Assembly: GCA_001931905.2 (NCBI GenBank)
Contig: MSJI02000950.1
Span: 1 to 47,429 of the forward strand
Reading direction: 5' to 3'
DNA from: Cladosporium sp. IMV 00045
Taxonomy: Eukaryota > Ascomycota > Dothideomycetes > Cladosporiales > Cladosporiaceae
DNA: 47,429 nucleotides
Under the pieces are notes generated by a model that did not search any database, was not told where the DNA came from, and was given only the letters and a program-made list of their open reading frames with translations. Of this stretch, positions 31,601 through 40,904 are shown piece by piece. Every line of letters starts with the position of its first letter. Position 1 is the stretch's first letter. The translations under genes were made by a program, and so were the position numbers.

Positions 31601-32745
31601 CCTTCGAGATTTACAAGGCCGCTGTAACGCTGCACAAGATCTTTTAACATGTTCGTCGGCAGAGATGCTCGGTTTCCTATCACCCCAAGCATGCCCACGG
31701 CAGAACTTTGGCTTTTCAGCTTTCCTCCATCATCCAAACATGCCAGAAGCTCTTGGAAGACTTTTTCAACCCATGGCCTTTCTTTGCTACGCTGTCGAGA
31801 CGTCGTCATTGAAATGCATCGTAGAGCCACGTCAAGCAAATTCGGAAGCGCTTCGCAAAGGTCGTTCTGTGGTGCCTCTTGGTTCGCAATAGCCAGTTTA
31901 ACGCTCTCCAGCTTTCCTGCGAGATTCGAAGCCGCAGTATCAGAAGGCTCCTTGTCTTGGGTCTGGAAGAAGGCCGAGCGAGCGGGTAGGAAGATGTGAC
32001 GAGCGATCAGGACTTCAACGTCGTGTGCAAGATCAGCCTCGTTGAAACTCTGATCCTGAGCTCCCCTTCTTCGCTTGTTCGAAGCTCCAGAAACAGGCGA
32101 GTTATTCAATTGCCGCAGAAGCACAGAACATGGCACCAAGCAATTCTTGGAAAAGTCATCGTTGTCTGAACTTCCAGGTTTTCTCATAGCCCAGAGACGA
32201 AGAGCCGGTAGAGCCAATCGAAGGACATCATTCTTAGCCACTCCTTGTGACATTTCAGCCACGCGCCTCGTCCAGACTCCAAGCAGCGAGGCAGCTGACG
32301 CGCCATCTGCACTGAGCAGTTGCCTCACTTGAGCACCATCCGGTCCAGCAGAGATTTCCTCCAGCGTTTCGATAGAGCTCATGATTGCCTCCAGTGACCG
32401 TTGCAGCTTCTTCGTTTCCAGGCTCGCAGAAGCACTCCGTGCGGTAGCCAGCAAGTCGAAGCGTGCCAGGAGAATGCCCATTTTCTGAGGCGCAACCAGG
32501 CGAAAGCAGCGTTCCAGTAGAGCCCATGATCCGACGTTTCGTGCTGCTTCCTCGTCTTTTTGCAGCTTCGCCGTGAGCCAGCGTAAGATCATCTCAGCTC
32601 GGTGGCCATGGTTGCAAAATTCATTTGCCGTTTTGAGTTGCGTCTTGAGATCCGGTAGGGAATCCAGAGATTTCAATTTCTGGAGCGATGGCTCAGCAGA
32701 ATGCTGAGCATCCACGTCCACCATCTCCAGATCCTTTCCTCCCAT
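28687..32745 (-). CDS. URB2: Urb2/Npa2, nucleolar 60S ribosome biogenesis factor
   Basis: Large nucleolar scaffold acting with Npa1/Urb1 and Rsa3 in early pre-60S particles (27S pre-rRNA processing). One uninterrupted exon of 1352 aa from the ATG at 32745 (MGGKDLEMVDV); the frame extends further upstream but only to a TTG. The sequence is alpha-solenoid-like (HEAT-type helical repeats) throughout, rich in Leu, Ala, Ser and Lys. It contains basic low-complexity patches (SSGKKSKKESASKSDLASKS, NKKSKSGKEKKSS) suited to nucleolar localisation. The closing block AVLRSVYEDWKRFGKWDGA matches the Urb2 C-terminal domain and is the firmest evidence. It is divergent from MIC10 across 268 bp. Confidence 0.9.
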   Translation of the reverse strand: MGGKDLEMVDVDAQHSAEPSLQKLKSLDSLPDLKTQLKTANEFCNHGHRAEMILRWLTAKLQKDEEAARNVGSWALLERCFRLVAPQKMGILLARFDLLATARSASASLETKKLQRSLEAIMSSIETLEEISAGPDGAQVRQLLSADGASAASLLGVWTRRVAEMSQGVAKNDVLRLALPALRLWAMRKPGSSDNDDFSKNCLVPCSVLLRQLNNSPVSGASNKRRRGAQDQSFNEADLAHDVEVLIARHIFLPARSAFFQTQDKEPSDTAASNLAGKLESVKLAIANQEAPQNDLCEALPNLLDVALRCISMTTSRQRSKERPWVEKVFQELLACLDDGGKLKSQSSAVGMLGVIGNRASLPTNMLKDLVQRYSGLVNLEGPQTVDFALIAEVVALDPTVFVEEEMANQLFAALTKATTSLQKSSDSVKLLVGSIAKPVMRAFASSRRFEDFIKRWQHELLAVDKYAIWTVWTELDDIAEELLEAHLTAEQVQHVVDSLSSAAQNEESSGKKSKKESASKSDLASKSHKAVAVTLHALLKGVKSEEYAEKLQSRLEAILHRSLDLVPESKVKAIPSQVWLMLSLVFKLWFPRWSVAANDVSAVSKKANELLSHEAVGSVMKARASGKDVSTAETFVGLLCSHLKGYEGCHELASGLVVRTAQPSASKVSPVFLAFPDLLALLDTDARKAIISDILDRAIVSSGTATSGDDKMTFAALMDSALHSSNIKLADEVISAILSPPTSDKKDDGQRAVLDLLLQVPASALARGQRERVLNWTFDHFGTADADEALVSKSLALMVRLMHLPNATANICTDASRIWSLCRTAGSNKKSKSGKEKKSSIAHIASDESLAMLGELVHLICAYLLTTQDQERSRTMLKTLVETAVQEMKTFDFSAGSSRHRLVVIKTILRDTDSGAGTGMLSHLAGNYTPIMLQFGEAALKEAQSSIKALKKQDDPKQAVLMANILLDLLVCLRKSSVVGQAFAKHDSALNKLCNKVLTRSSDDDGPVVKVSHDTSALTVPAFSLLAHLTGFEACTSLGEALLGSNISSKSRHVLIEELKRLAKSSPASDQLAVLDTVASEKQDLSAQSITVLQNALSALTRENVTKDEKTLHVLYLRLLETLQHNKNFATYTAAVACILTIIRDKPFILNQHLTEATLQTVQSLARSSPAERLIYLDLCSILSALLLHHRARLQGRFHLLATTLQSLQSRLFTPTKPAADPNRRVLAPRHARAYTRLLTLLCNPPTRTHNSTNAANKRNDLIDEARRARAHVGQYVPTLLHHFCAAILSGQMGEGMREALTPGLWAVIEAMEVQSPDAVKALSAGMNNSERAVLRSVYEDWKRFGKWDGA

Positions 32746-33013
32746 ATTTAATCTCCTCCAGGATCCCCGTCGAAGGCGTGATGTGATTTTTCCAAGATGC
32801 AATAACGATTTAAAGATTCTCGAGATTTACCAGAGGTGAACTTTTTGATAGAGGCCCGTGCGCAAAACGGAGCAACCCGGGGAAACTCCAATCGCAGCTC
32901 CAGCAGCATTGGAGTTGACGAGCTCCCTTCAATCCGAATACTTGCGGCTCTCGCGATAAATTGCTGGAACCGGACTACGACCTCGCCTCTCCGTTTCACA
33001 ACAACACATCAAC
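32746..33013. promoter_or_regulatory. Compact divergent promoter, URB2 / MIC10
   Basis: 268 bp separate the two start codons, so the promoters of a ribosome-assembly gene and a mitochondrial cristae gene must overlap. No TATA box was recognised on either strand. Confidence 0.6.
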
Positions 33014-33604
33014 ATGTCCGACTCCAACACCAACGCGCCCCTCACCGCCGCCGCGGCCCGCCCTAACAGGCCCATGAGCGAGGCTCTTCTCAACGAGAAG
33101 GTACGCTAGAACTACGAGCTAGGAAAGAGATAGTGCATTGGAGGACTGGCATACGCGAAAGGCTATGAGGAATGGCTATATTATATGGACAAGTGCTGAT
33201 ACACGACTTATTCCAGTGGGACCACTGCCTCAGCACCCTTCTTATCCGCAGCACCCTCGGCGCGTCTTTCGGTGTGATCTTCAGCGTCCTCCTCTTCAAG
33301 CGCAGGTCGTGGCCCGTATTCACCGGTCTTGGTTTCGGTGCTGGAAGAGCGTGGGAGGAGTGCGACTCTGTAAGTCAATCCTTGAAGAAGAAGGATGGAG
33401 CGGGACGGCGCGTATGAATACGCGGACAATCTACCTCTGGGTCCTTGTGGTCACCCATGGGGAGGAGTTCCCTGTCTTCGCGCCCATGACAAGGAATCTC
33501 GCTCTTCCGTGATCGAGATGTGCTAATGATCATCACAGAGCTTCAAGCGCGCGTCTGCCACCGGCCGTGACGGTCTCCGCACCTTCCCCGGCCGTCCCTC
33601 TTGA
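33014..33604 (+). CDS. MIC10: Mic10, MICOS complex subunit
   Basis: Core membrane-bending subunit of the mitochondrial contact site and cristae organising system. Three exons, 33014-33100, 33217-33369 and 33539-33604 (101 aa). Two short transmembrane hairpin segments carry the diagnostic glycine motifs: TLGASFGVIFSVLLF and WPVFTGLGFGAGRAW, separated by the basic turn KRRS. It is preceded by WDHCLSTLLIRS and followed by a short tail SSFKRASATGRDGLRTFPGR. The hydrophilic N-terminus has no cleavable presequence, as expected for Mic10. Both introns have good donors (GTACGC, GTAAGT), and the second has a TGCTAATG branch site. Confidence 0.95.
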
Positions 33605-34140
33605 AGAACGACTCCGCAGGACGTACAATGACATAGAGAGCAAGAGATTTTGTGTTTCGCGAAGTGGGACTGGGGAAGAAGAAAAACCTGGTCTGGAGGG
33701 ACAGACGGCTTCGAGCACCGCGAGCCGGCGAGAAGCGCTGCTGGTGGGGGAGACTTTTGTACATATAATGGCCGGTGTACTACAAGCTTTCGAATATGCA
33801 ACTGCCATGACAATTTTACCATATCTCGCATGCTTTTTGTTCAGACCTGTTCTGACAGACAGCAAACAACGACATACGCCTCTCGAGCAGCCCTGTGAAC
33901 ACGATCCTTGGCCACACACACCAGCCCCTATGCCGTGGGTTCCCAGGCGGTTCCTGCATTAAATGATAAGACTGGAGAGACAAGCAGAGTGGATTCGTCT
34001 CCCACGGTTACTTTCATGTAAGATCGCTGACAGATTCATTTCATACCATATCTTTGGAGGTAAAAAGAAGACAGCAAGCATATCTTTTACAATGACGTGT
34101 GTACATTTCCGCCAACCCTCATTAACTGGTCAAAGTACAC
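33605..34140. other. Intergenic region between convergent MIC10 and the Zn2Cys6 gene
   Basis: Short open frames on both strands without domains; treated as 3' flanks. Confidence 0.5.
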
Positions 34141-36513
34141 TCACCCGTCCCACCCCCAACTCGTCTTCAAATTCTCCTGCACCGTCACCGTCATCCAAGC
34201 GTGCTTTCGATCGCACGTCTCGAGGATCTCCAACACGGCTTCCTGCTCCCGCCGCTGTGTGAACTTGTCGCCTGCGACGACGATGGCCATGGCTGCGTAG
34301 CTGTGCAAAGGTTCGAAGTCAGACTCCAGTCGCGAATGCCAATCTAATTTGACAAGCAGGAAAGGGTTGCAAGACTTACTTGAAATTCGGCGGCGAGTGG
34401 GGATTACTCATGCAAATCCCGCACAAGATACGGATGTACTCCATGACTTCAGCATCTGCCGCTCGCAGAGCAGCGGTGCGTAAGGGCCCAAGACGTGGAA
34501 TCTTGGGGTTGTGCGCTACGAGCAAGATTCGAGCGAGGTAATAGTGCTGCATGCCGGTGACGACGTCGTCGGCGACGTATTGCAGCTCTGGGAATACGTT
34601 GTCCTCGCTCGATTGACGCTCGTAGACGGGCAGGAATGAGGCCGGTTTGCTGTTGTACCATTGCGTGGTGCAGTCGGCGAGGAATGTGTAGGTCGATTGC
34701 GGGTGGTCGTGGTCGCCGAAGCAATACCGGATAATGTCTGCTGCCAGCACGACCATGCGGCAAGCCCAGATATCATCGCTGGCTGCTTCGAACGAGCGGT
34801 CGATGTTGCAGTGTTCTAGAGCTGGGATGATGCTGCGTTGGTTGACGAATGCGACGTAGATTTCCTGCCGTAGCCCGACCCAGAAGGCAGCTTGGCGGAG
34901 ACCGCCTGTGATGGTTGCCCGTTCCTGGGCTGTGATGAAGGCGTGCGCGCCGAAGAGGTGGCTTTCTTGCTCGGCTGGTTGTTGACCTGAAAGTGGTACT
35001 TCGATCTCTTCTACGTGTCTAAGAATGATAGTCGAAGCCAGAAGGTTCTCGTCTTGCAGAGCGGAGCTGTCGTCGAGCATCGGTATGAGGTGTTGTAGAC
35101 ACGCCTGTATATACTTGTTGGAGATAAGATGGTCGTACTCGCCGATCCGACTTAAATGTCGTGCAGATAGTGCAAAGATGGCGTTCAGGAGAGGTGGGCA
35201 GATCGAGGCACGCTGAGGTACCACCCGACGGAAGTGCTGAAGAGGGTCTGTAAGATCAAAACTCCTGGCCAGATGTTCCACGAAATGACGCAAGAGCCTG
35301 GCTTCTTCTCTGTCTTTCAGCGGCCATATTGGAGTTTCTAGATAGATGCGGGAGAATGAGTCTGACACGGAGGCAAAGTTCACTCCTGTATTGTGTGTCA
35401 AGGAAGACTGCATTCCAGCGAATGACGGATCCGAAGCAGCATTTTGCGGTCCAATGTCGAGATTAGAGTCGATGCCAGCAGGAGTCCATCCGGAGTGTGA
35501 TGAGCTGTCCCAGAAATGTGCCGGCCTAGACACGCCTGTTAGCACTTACATGTTGAAATGGGGTCAAAAGGTCTGGCTTACGAGTGAGCAATGTTATTAG
35601 GACTCCCACTCGATACAGAGTCTTGGAACGATTCTCCATAAGAGACATATCCAGACGTAGTGAGCCGACGTCTCTTTTCGGGAGCTGCGTTCTCATGGAA
35701 TCTACTTTCATCAACACCAAAGATGTTAAGAGGAGACTCAGCAGGTGCAGAGCCTGCAGGTGTAGTCGCCACCACTGGGAGTTGATTCGGTGGAGATTGA
35801 TGTTGTGAGGCATCCTGTGTTTGATGGTCAGGTACAGGTCCAGACTTGACCTGAGGTTGAGGCCCAGTATGTTTTGGGGCTTTCTCGGGGCCATAAGCGA
35901 TAACATCGATGAAGTCACGATCGTAGAGACTGTTCAGCTCAGGTGTCTCATCCAAGAAAGTGAGGTTCCTGTCCGTCCGAACCCATGGTTGGCTGTCGCT
36001 GAAATCATATTCCGTTTTGGCGAGACCGGAGCCTTTCAGATTGGCCACGCTGTTGAGGGTCAGTAATGGTAAGACTGATGATTTGACAGCATCCACAAAC
36101 TTGTCGACTCACCTGGGATTACTGCCATGCTTGAAGCGGATATTGTAGCCTCGCACACACTCAATGCCAGCCTTATGGCACCTCGTACACCCTGGCTTGC
36201 GATCATCGCCTAAAATGAAAGAACGATTAGCATAAGGTAGTCTACTCGGTCTGGGAAGATCGTTTCGGCTTACATTTCAGATGCCTAAGTCTACAATTCT
36301 GGCTACAAAACGGTCAGCCAAGCCCACGCAAGAACAGGCATCCAGCCGAACAAATGACAGATAGACCCGTCCGGAGCGGATCAACAGTCCTTACCAGCCA
36401 GTCCTCGTCCTCGGGACAGAAGCGGCTCCGACAGAGGCAGATTTGGACTCCGAAGCAACACCAGCACCATCACCAGCGGAAGAAGAAACAGTAGAACCTG
36501 AAGCAGCAGCCAT
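34141..36513 (-). CDS. Zn2Cys6 fungal transcription factor, six exons
   Basis: DNA-binding regulator of the Gal4 type. Model: 36513-36395, 36302-36274, 36209-36113, 36049-35582, 35525-34380, 34300-34141 (672 aa, phases consistent). The binuclear zinc cluster is assembled from three exons: Cys40, 43, 50, 57, 60 and 67 in CQNCRLRHLKCDDRKPGC and TRCHKAGIEC, giving the canonical C-x2-C-x6-C-x6-C-x2-C-x6-C. A 29-nt microexon encodes the first loop. After it come GYNIRFKHG, an acidic/Pro-Gln linker (about 95-235) and the fungal-specific middle domain (LNAIFALSARHLSRI, LASTIILRHVEEIEVP, GGLRQAAFWVGLRQEIYVAF). Its 5' end faces the polyol dehydrogenase gene, so local control of the sugar genes is plausible but unproven. 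Confidence 0.92.
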
Positions 36514-37281
36514 TCCGTCTCAGCAAAGCAGGCAATGCCGAGTAGAGCGAGAAGCTAGCGGCCAGCGCAAGGGCATATCTACAAGGAAGGTAAGGCAAGT
36601 AGGTGAGGTAGGTAGGTGGTCATCGGAAGCGGATGCCTCTGCACGTCGGTCTTTGGCAACCTTCTACCGCGGGCTATGCGCCGCCTGACGAAAGGGCACC
36701 AAGATAACCGGCTACTCGAGGGCCATTACGCGCAGTACGCATGTGCGGTACTTTAGACATGGGATAGTTCGGATGGCGTCCTTGGACTTTCTTCGCCCCG
36801 CCCATGAGTCTAGCAAGAAGTCTGGGAGGGGCGCAGGTGGCGAGTGTGGGTTTTAGGGTTTGGGGACGTATGGGGCTGCATGTCGTTGATCGTGTGCCCT
36901 ATTCTCTTGTCGTCCGGTTGGCACGGGCCATCTTCTATCGATGCGGTTGAATATGGGACTATTGATAATGCAGGGGATTGTGATTACTGATAGGTGGGTG
37001 TAATGGTTCGTCAGCTTCGATAATGTTGGATGACACCTGACTAGCGACAGCATCACAATGCGTGCTTCGGGTCACTTGCATTGAAGGAGAACACTTGATA
37101 CACACTTGGAAAGTATCTATATAGCTTGTTATCAATAGATGTCCTTGCAGTGATATATGAAGTAATTCAAAATAGTTTGAAACATTCTCATCGGTATCAA
37201 TAGATCAAAACCACGCGTTTATCTACAAACCCTATGTCATCAAGGTATATTCATTCATCTACACATAAAAGCCCATCAAAT
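36514..37281. other. Intergenic: regulator upstream region and 3' flank of the polyol dehydrogenase gene
   Basis: No gene is seen. A short GTAGGTGAGGTAGGTAGGTG repeat lies near 36599-36618. The stretch 37,080-37,230 is AT-rich. Confidence 0.5.
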
Positions 37282-38554
37282 CTACAACTTCGGCGAGCTC
37301 GCCTCCCCCAAGCTATCAATCACAACCTTCAACACCAGCTTTCCGTCAACATCCTTAGTCTTACCCGCCATCTCAAAAGCCTTAACAGCCTCGTCCAGGC
37401 CATTGAAGCGATGCGTGACCAGCTTGCTGAAATCAGGCCCGTCCGCTGATTTCTGGCTCGCTTGCACAATCTCAATGCTTTCGGCGTAGGTGTTCGCGTA
37501 GCGGAAGACGCCGACGATGTCGACTTCTCGCAGGGCGGCGGCGCCGAGGGGGATGGTTTGGATTGGGTGGCCCATGCCGACGAGCATGAGGCGGCCGCCT
37601 GGCTTGGTTGACTGTGATGCTCGTTAGTCTTCCTCTCGTTCGATCATGAGGTCCAGTAGTGTTCACTCACGAAAATGCCTGCTTGCACACAGGACGGCAC
37701 ACCAGTGCACTCAAAGACAACGTCCACCTCTCCAACACTCTCCACCTGTCCGACCGCAGCGGCAGTCTCTTTGGCAATGGCAAGGTTCTCATCAATGTCC
37801 TTTCCTCTCTTCATGGGCACAAGGTAGCTCGCATGCGCAAATCCATTCTGCACCGCGAAATCCAAACGTCCCTGATCAATGTCCGCAATGATAACCTTAC
37901 CCGCCCCCTTTATCTTCGCCACAGCAGCACACAGCAACCCCACGGCACCAGCACCGAAGACCAACACCGTCGCCTGCTCAGGCATCAAGCTACGTCTGAA
38001 AGCATGCAAAGCCACACCGAGTGGCTCCAACAGCGCGCCGACATCCAAGCCCACTGCCTCCGGCAACTTGTAACACCATTTCGCCGGGTGGTTGATCCTC
38101 TCCTGCAGCGTGCCCTGGAAGTGAGGGAAGCTCTTGCCGCTGCTGCGGAACTTCAGCTCTTTGCAGATGTTGTACCGCCCTTCGGAGCAGCGTGCACAGG
38201 TGCCGCACGGCAGGCCGACTTCCAGGGCGACTTTGTCGCCGGGTCTCAGGTTTGAGACGCTGGAGCCGACTGAGGATACGATTCCGGCCGATTCGTGGCC
38301 GAGAGAGAGGGGCTCGCGCACGAGGATGTCGCCGTTGCGATGGTGCGTGTAGTAGTGCAGGTCGCTGCCGCAGAGGCCGGTGGAGCCTATGCGGACTTGG
38401 ACTTCGTCGGCTTCGGGTGGTGGGAGGGAGCGGGATTCCTGGTGGTGGGTTGAGGGTTAGCATCACATTTTTGAGGAAGGAAACGCTGGAGTTTCCTTAC
38501 TGTGCGTAGGTCTTTGGCTCCGTGGAGCACGGAGGCCTGTACTTGTGAAGACAT
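37282..38554 (-). CDS. Zinc-dependent polyol dehydrogenase (sorbitol/xylitol dehydrogenase-like)
   Basis: Medium-chain dehydrogenase that oxidises a sugar alcohol to a ketose with NAD+. Three exons, 38554-38501, 38438-37671, 37611-37282 (383 aa). Catalytic zinc ligands are in TGLCGSDLHYYTHH and LGHESAGIV. The structural zinc site has four Cys in CGTCARCSEGRYNIC. The Rossmann motif is VFGAGAVGLL, and the Asp of IIADIDQGRL at the end of beta-2 indicates NAD rather than NADP. The family-typical PEAVGLDVGALLEPLGVALH is intact. Sorbitol, xylitol and L-arabinitol dehydrogenases cannot be separated by eye. It is divergently transcribed from the SDR gene. Confidence 0.92.
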
Positions 38555-39110
38555 GGTGGGGGTATGAATAATTGTTTCTGGCGAGTCTTCTGTGTTCGAG
38601 GTCTTGCGAGTTGAGAGGCTGAATTGGTATACGACGATAGCTCGAAAATAAATGAGTCTGGTTTACCTTAGGACAGGAGAAATGATTTAAGAGGAATCGA
38701 ATAGACAAGAAAAGAACAATGACAGTCGTGATCAAGAAAACCAAGCCGAATCGTCTATCCGGTGGAGGAGTCGGCGATTGTCGGGTCGCATATAGCCTTC
38801 GTTATCCGCAAGTATGTCTGCAGATGAAGTAGAGATTTGATTAGCATCTGGGGGTCTTACAAGACAAACTACCGGAAAAATGTCCACAGCCATCGGCGTT
38901 TGAATGGAGAACATTCATCATACCCCTCCAACATCTTGTCCACGCAGCCATCTCGCTGGCTTTTTCTAGATCAACATCTCTCACACTCTTGTTCTGCAAA
39001 GCTATCGTTTCAGTCGCAAGTGCGTCTACTCGTATCTACCCTCGTTGAATTGCATGGCCAGCAAGCGAGCAGAACAACTCAACCAGCACCTGAAACCACC
39101 AACCAGCACC
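38555..39110. promoter_or_regulatory. Shared upstream region of the polyol dehydrogenase and SDR genes
   Basis: 556 bp between divergent starts. No inverted CGG triplets with clear Zn2Cys6 spacing stand out on reading, but CCGGTGGAGG and CTACCGG occur near 38760 and 38870. An in-frame ATG at 39054 could lengthen the SDR by 19 residues. Confidence 0.5.
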
Positions 39111-39957
39111 ATGTCTTCGTCCATCCAGCAACTTTTCAGCCTAGAGGGCAAGACTGCTCTCGTAACAGGCGGCACCAGAGGAATCGGTCAAGCAATGGCC
39201 ATAGCAATGGCAGAGTCCGGCGCAGACCTCTTACTCGTCCAGGTAAGAAGCATCTAAAAATCGCAGATCGCAAACGGAAAGACTAACAACCCTCACACAG
39301 CGCGACGAATCCAACCAAGAAACCAAACTCGCCATCGAAACCCTCGGCCGCAAAGCCACAATCTACACCGCCGACCTGGCCTCCTCCTCCTCCATCAACG
39401 CTCTCGTGCCTCGCATCCTCCAAGACGGCCACAGCATCCACGTCCTGCTCAACTGCGGCGGCATCCAGCGAAGACACCCCTCGCACCAATTCCCGGACGC
39501 GGACTGGAACGAAGTCCTGCAGGTCAACCTTAGTACCGTCTTCACGCTGTGCCGCGAAGTTGGCGCACACATGCTCTCCCGCGAGCCGGACGCTCATGGC
39601 CGTCGTGGCTCAATTATCAATGTTGCTTCACTGCTCAGTTTCCAAGGCGGTATCACGGTCCCCGCGTACGCTGCCAGCAAGGGAGGCGTGGCTCAGTTGA
39701 CCAAGGCGCTGAGCAACGAGTGGGCATCTAAGGGCATTTGCGTCAATGCCATTGCTCCTGGCTACATTGCGACGGAGATGAACACGGCGCTCATCAATGA
39801 TGAGAAGAGGGCGGAGAGCATTCTTGCGAGAATCCCGGCGGGTAGATGGGGTAGCCCGGATGACTTCAAGGGAAGTGTTGTTTACCTTGCAAGTCGGGCG
39901 AGTGGGTATGTCAGTGGTGAGGTGCTTACTGTCGATGGCGGGTGGATGGGCAGGTAA
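39111..39957 (+). CDS. Short-chain dehydrogenase, KduD-like (2-deoxy/keto-gluconate dehydrogenase type)
   Basis: Classical SDR oxidoreductase, probably acting on a sugar acid or related keto-sugar. Two exons, 39111-39242 and 39301-39957 (262 aa, normal for the family); the intron has GTAAGA and a GACTAACAAC branch site. The cofactor motif is [20 protein letters not shown], the structural motif NCGG (family NAG), the catalytic Ser is in [10 protein letters not shown], and Tyr/Lys are in [20 protein letters not shown]. The substrate-loop phrases [20 protein letters not shown] and [20 protein letters not shown] resemble bacterial KduD and gluconate 5-dehydrogenases. The start [20 protein letters not shown] was chosen because KduD-like proteins begin a few residues before the LEGK strand. 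Confidence 0.9.
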
Positions 39958-40904
39958 GTGTGAAGAGCTGGATTGTTAGAGTTGGGGATAGATGAGATAG
40001 ATTTTGCGATTGCTATGAGAATATGACTTCCTGTCGAACTATGTATCTTGAATTCATGCCATTCTTGCCTTTCCGTGCCATACACTTGCTCGTCCAAATA
40101 AACCATTTTCAAGTAGACACGACATGTTGTACATCTTCCTTCCGCACATAAGATCCAGCCAACACCATCACCCACTGCTGGACCCGCAGAAGGTGTTGAC
40201 GACTATGATTACTCAACTCACAGTAACAAAAACACAAGATCATCATTTCACTCGCCGATCGGGGTTTGCCTGTGAACACAAAAATAATTCAGCCACGGCA
40301 CGTTCTCGGATACTTCCATGCGAGACACGGGATGAAGTCAAAAATGACACCAAAAAGTGCCTGAGAGATCCACACAACGGGCAAGAGCTGGCGAGAATTA
40401 CCAGATGCAGCGAGGATGATGCCTTAACCCTCGACCCCAACTCTCCCCACACTGCCCATCTCCATGCGGGCGGACATGATGCAGCCTCTTGACTGGTTGA
40501 TCATCCACTTCATTTCCCAATTGGATCAGTCTGTGGGGAGCGTAGAGAATGCGAGATCCATCCGTCTGCCTTACGCTGTTCAACAAAACACCAACCTCGA
40601 CACGGGCTCATCTCGTCGGGTACGAGGCAAGCAAAGGCAATAGAAAAAGGCAGGTTCGCTCTCACATCCACCTCACCTCACTCCTCATCATCATCTCCTG
40701 TCAACTCTCCATCCATTGATCCATCCCGGCGAAACATCTTCCCGCAGACAGACAGACACCGCTTCTTCTTTCAGGCTGTTGTCTCTCATCAACCACCTCT
40801 TCTTCCCTCCGTCTCCCATATATCCTCCCTGTCCTCCATCTCTTCCCTCTTCCTCCTTCTCTCCAACACCGCCACCTCTCCCACAATCCTCTCCAATTCC
40901 AATC
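39958..40904. other. Intergenic region upstream of the Gfo/Idh/MocA gene
   Basis: SDR 3' flank on the left, with AATAAA at 40097-40102 as a possible polyadenylation signal about 140 nt after the stop. The right end (about 40,755-40,900) is a long C/T-rich tract leading directly to the ATG at 40905, typical of an active fungal promoter/5' UTR. No gene is seen. Confidence 0.55.
40097..40102 (+). terminator. Candidate polyadenylation signal of the SDR gene
   Basis: Exact AATAAA, about 140 nt downstream of the SDR stop at 39957, on the same strand. Confidence 0.35.

Noticed and set aside
34301..34379. GGTTCGAAGTC resembling a tRNA B box
   Set aside because: It lies within the last intron of the Zn2Cys6 gene, with no A box or cloverleaf around it.
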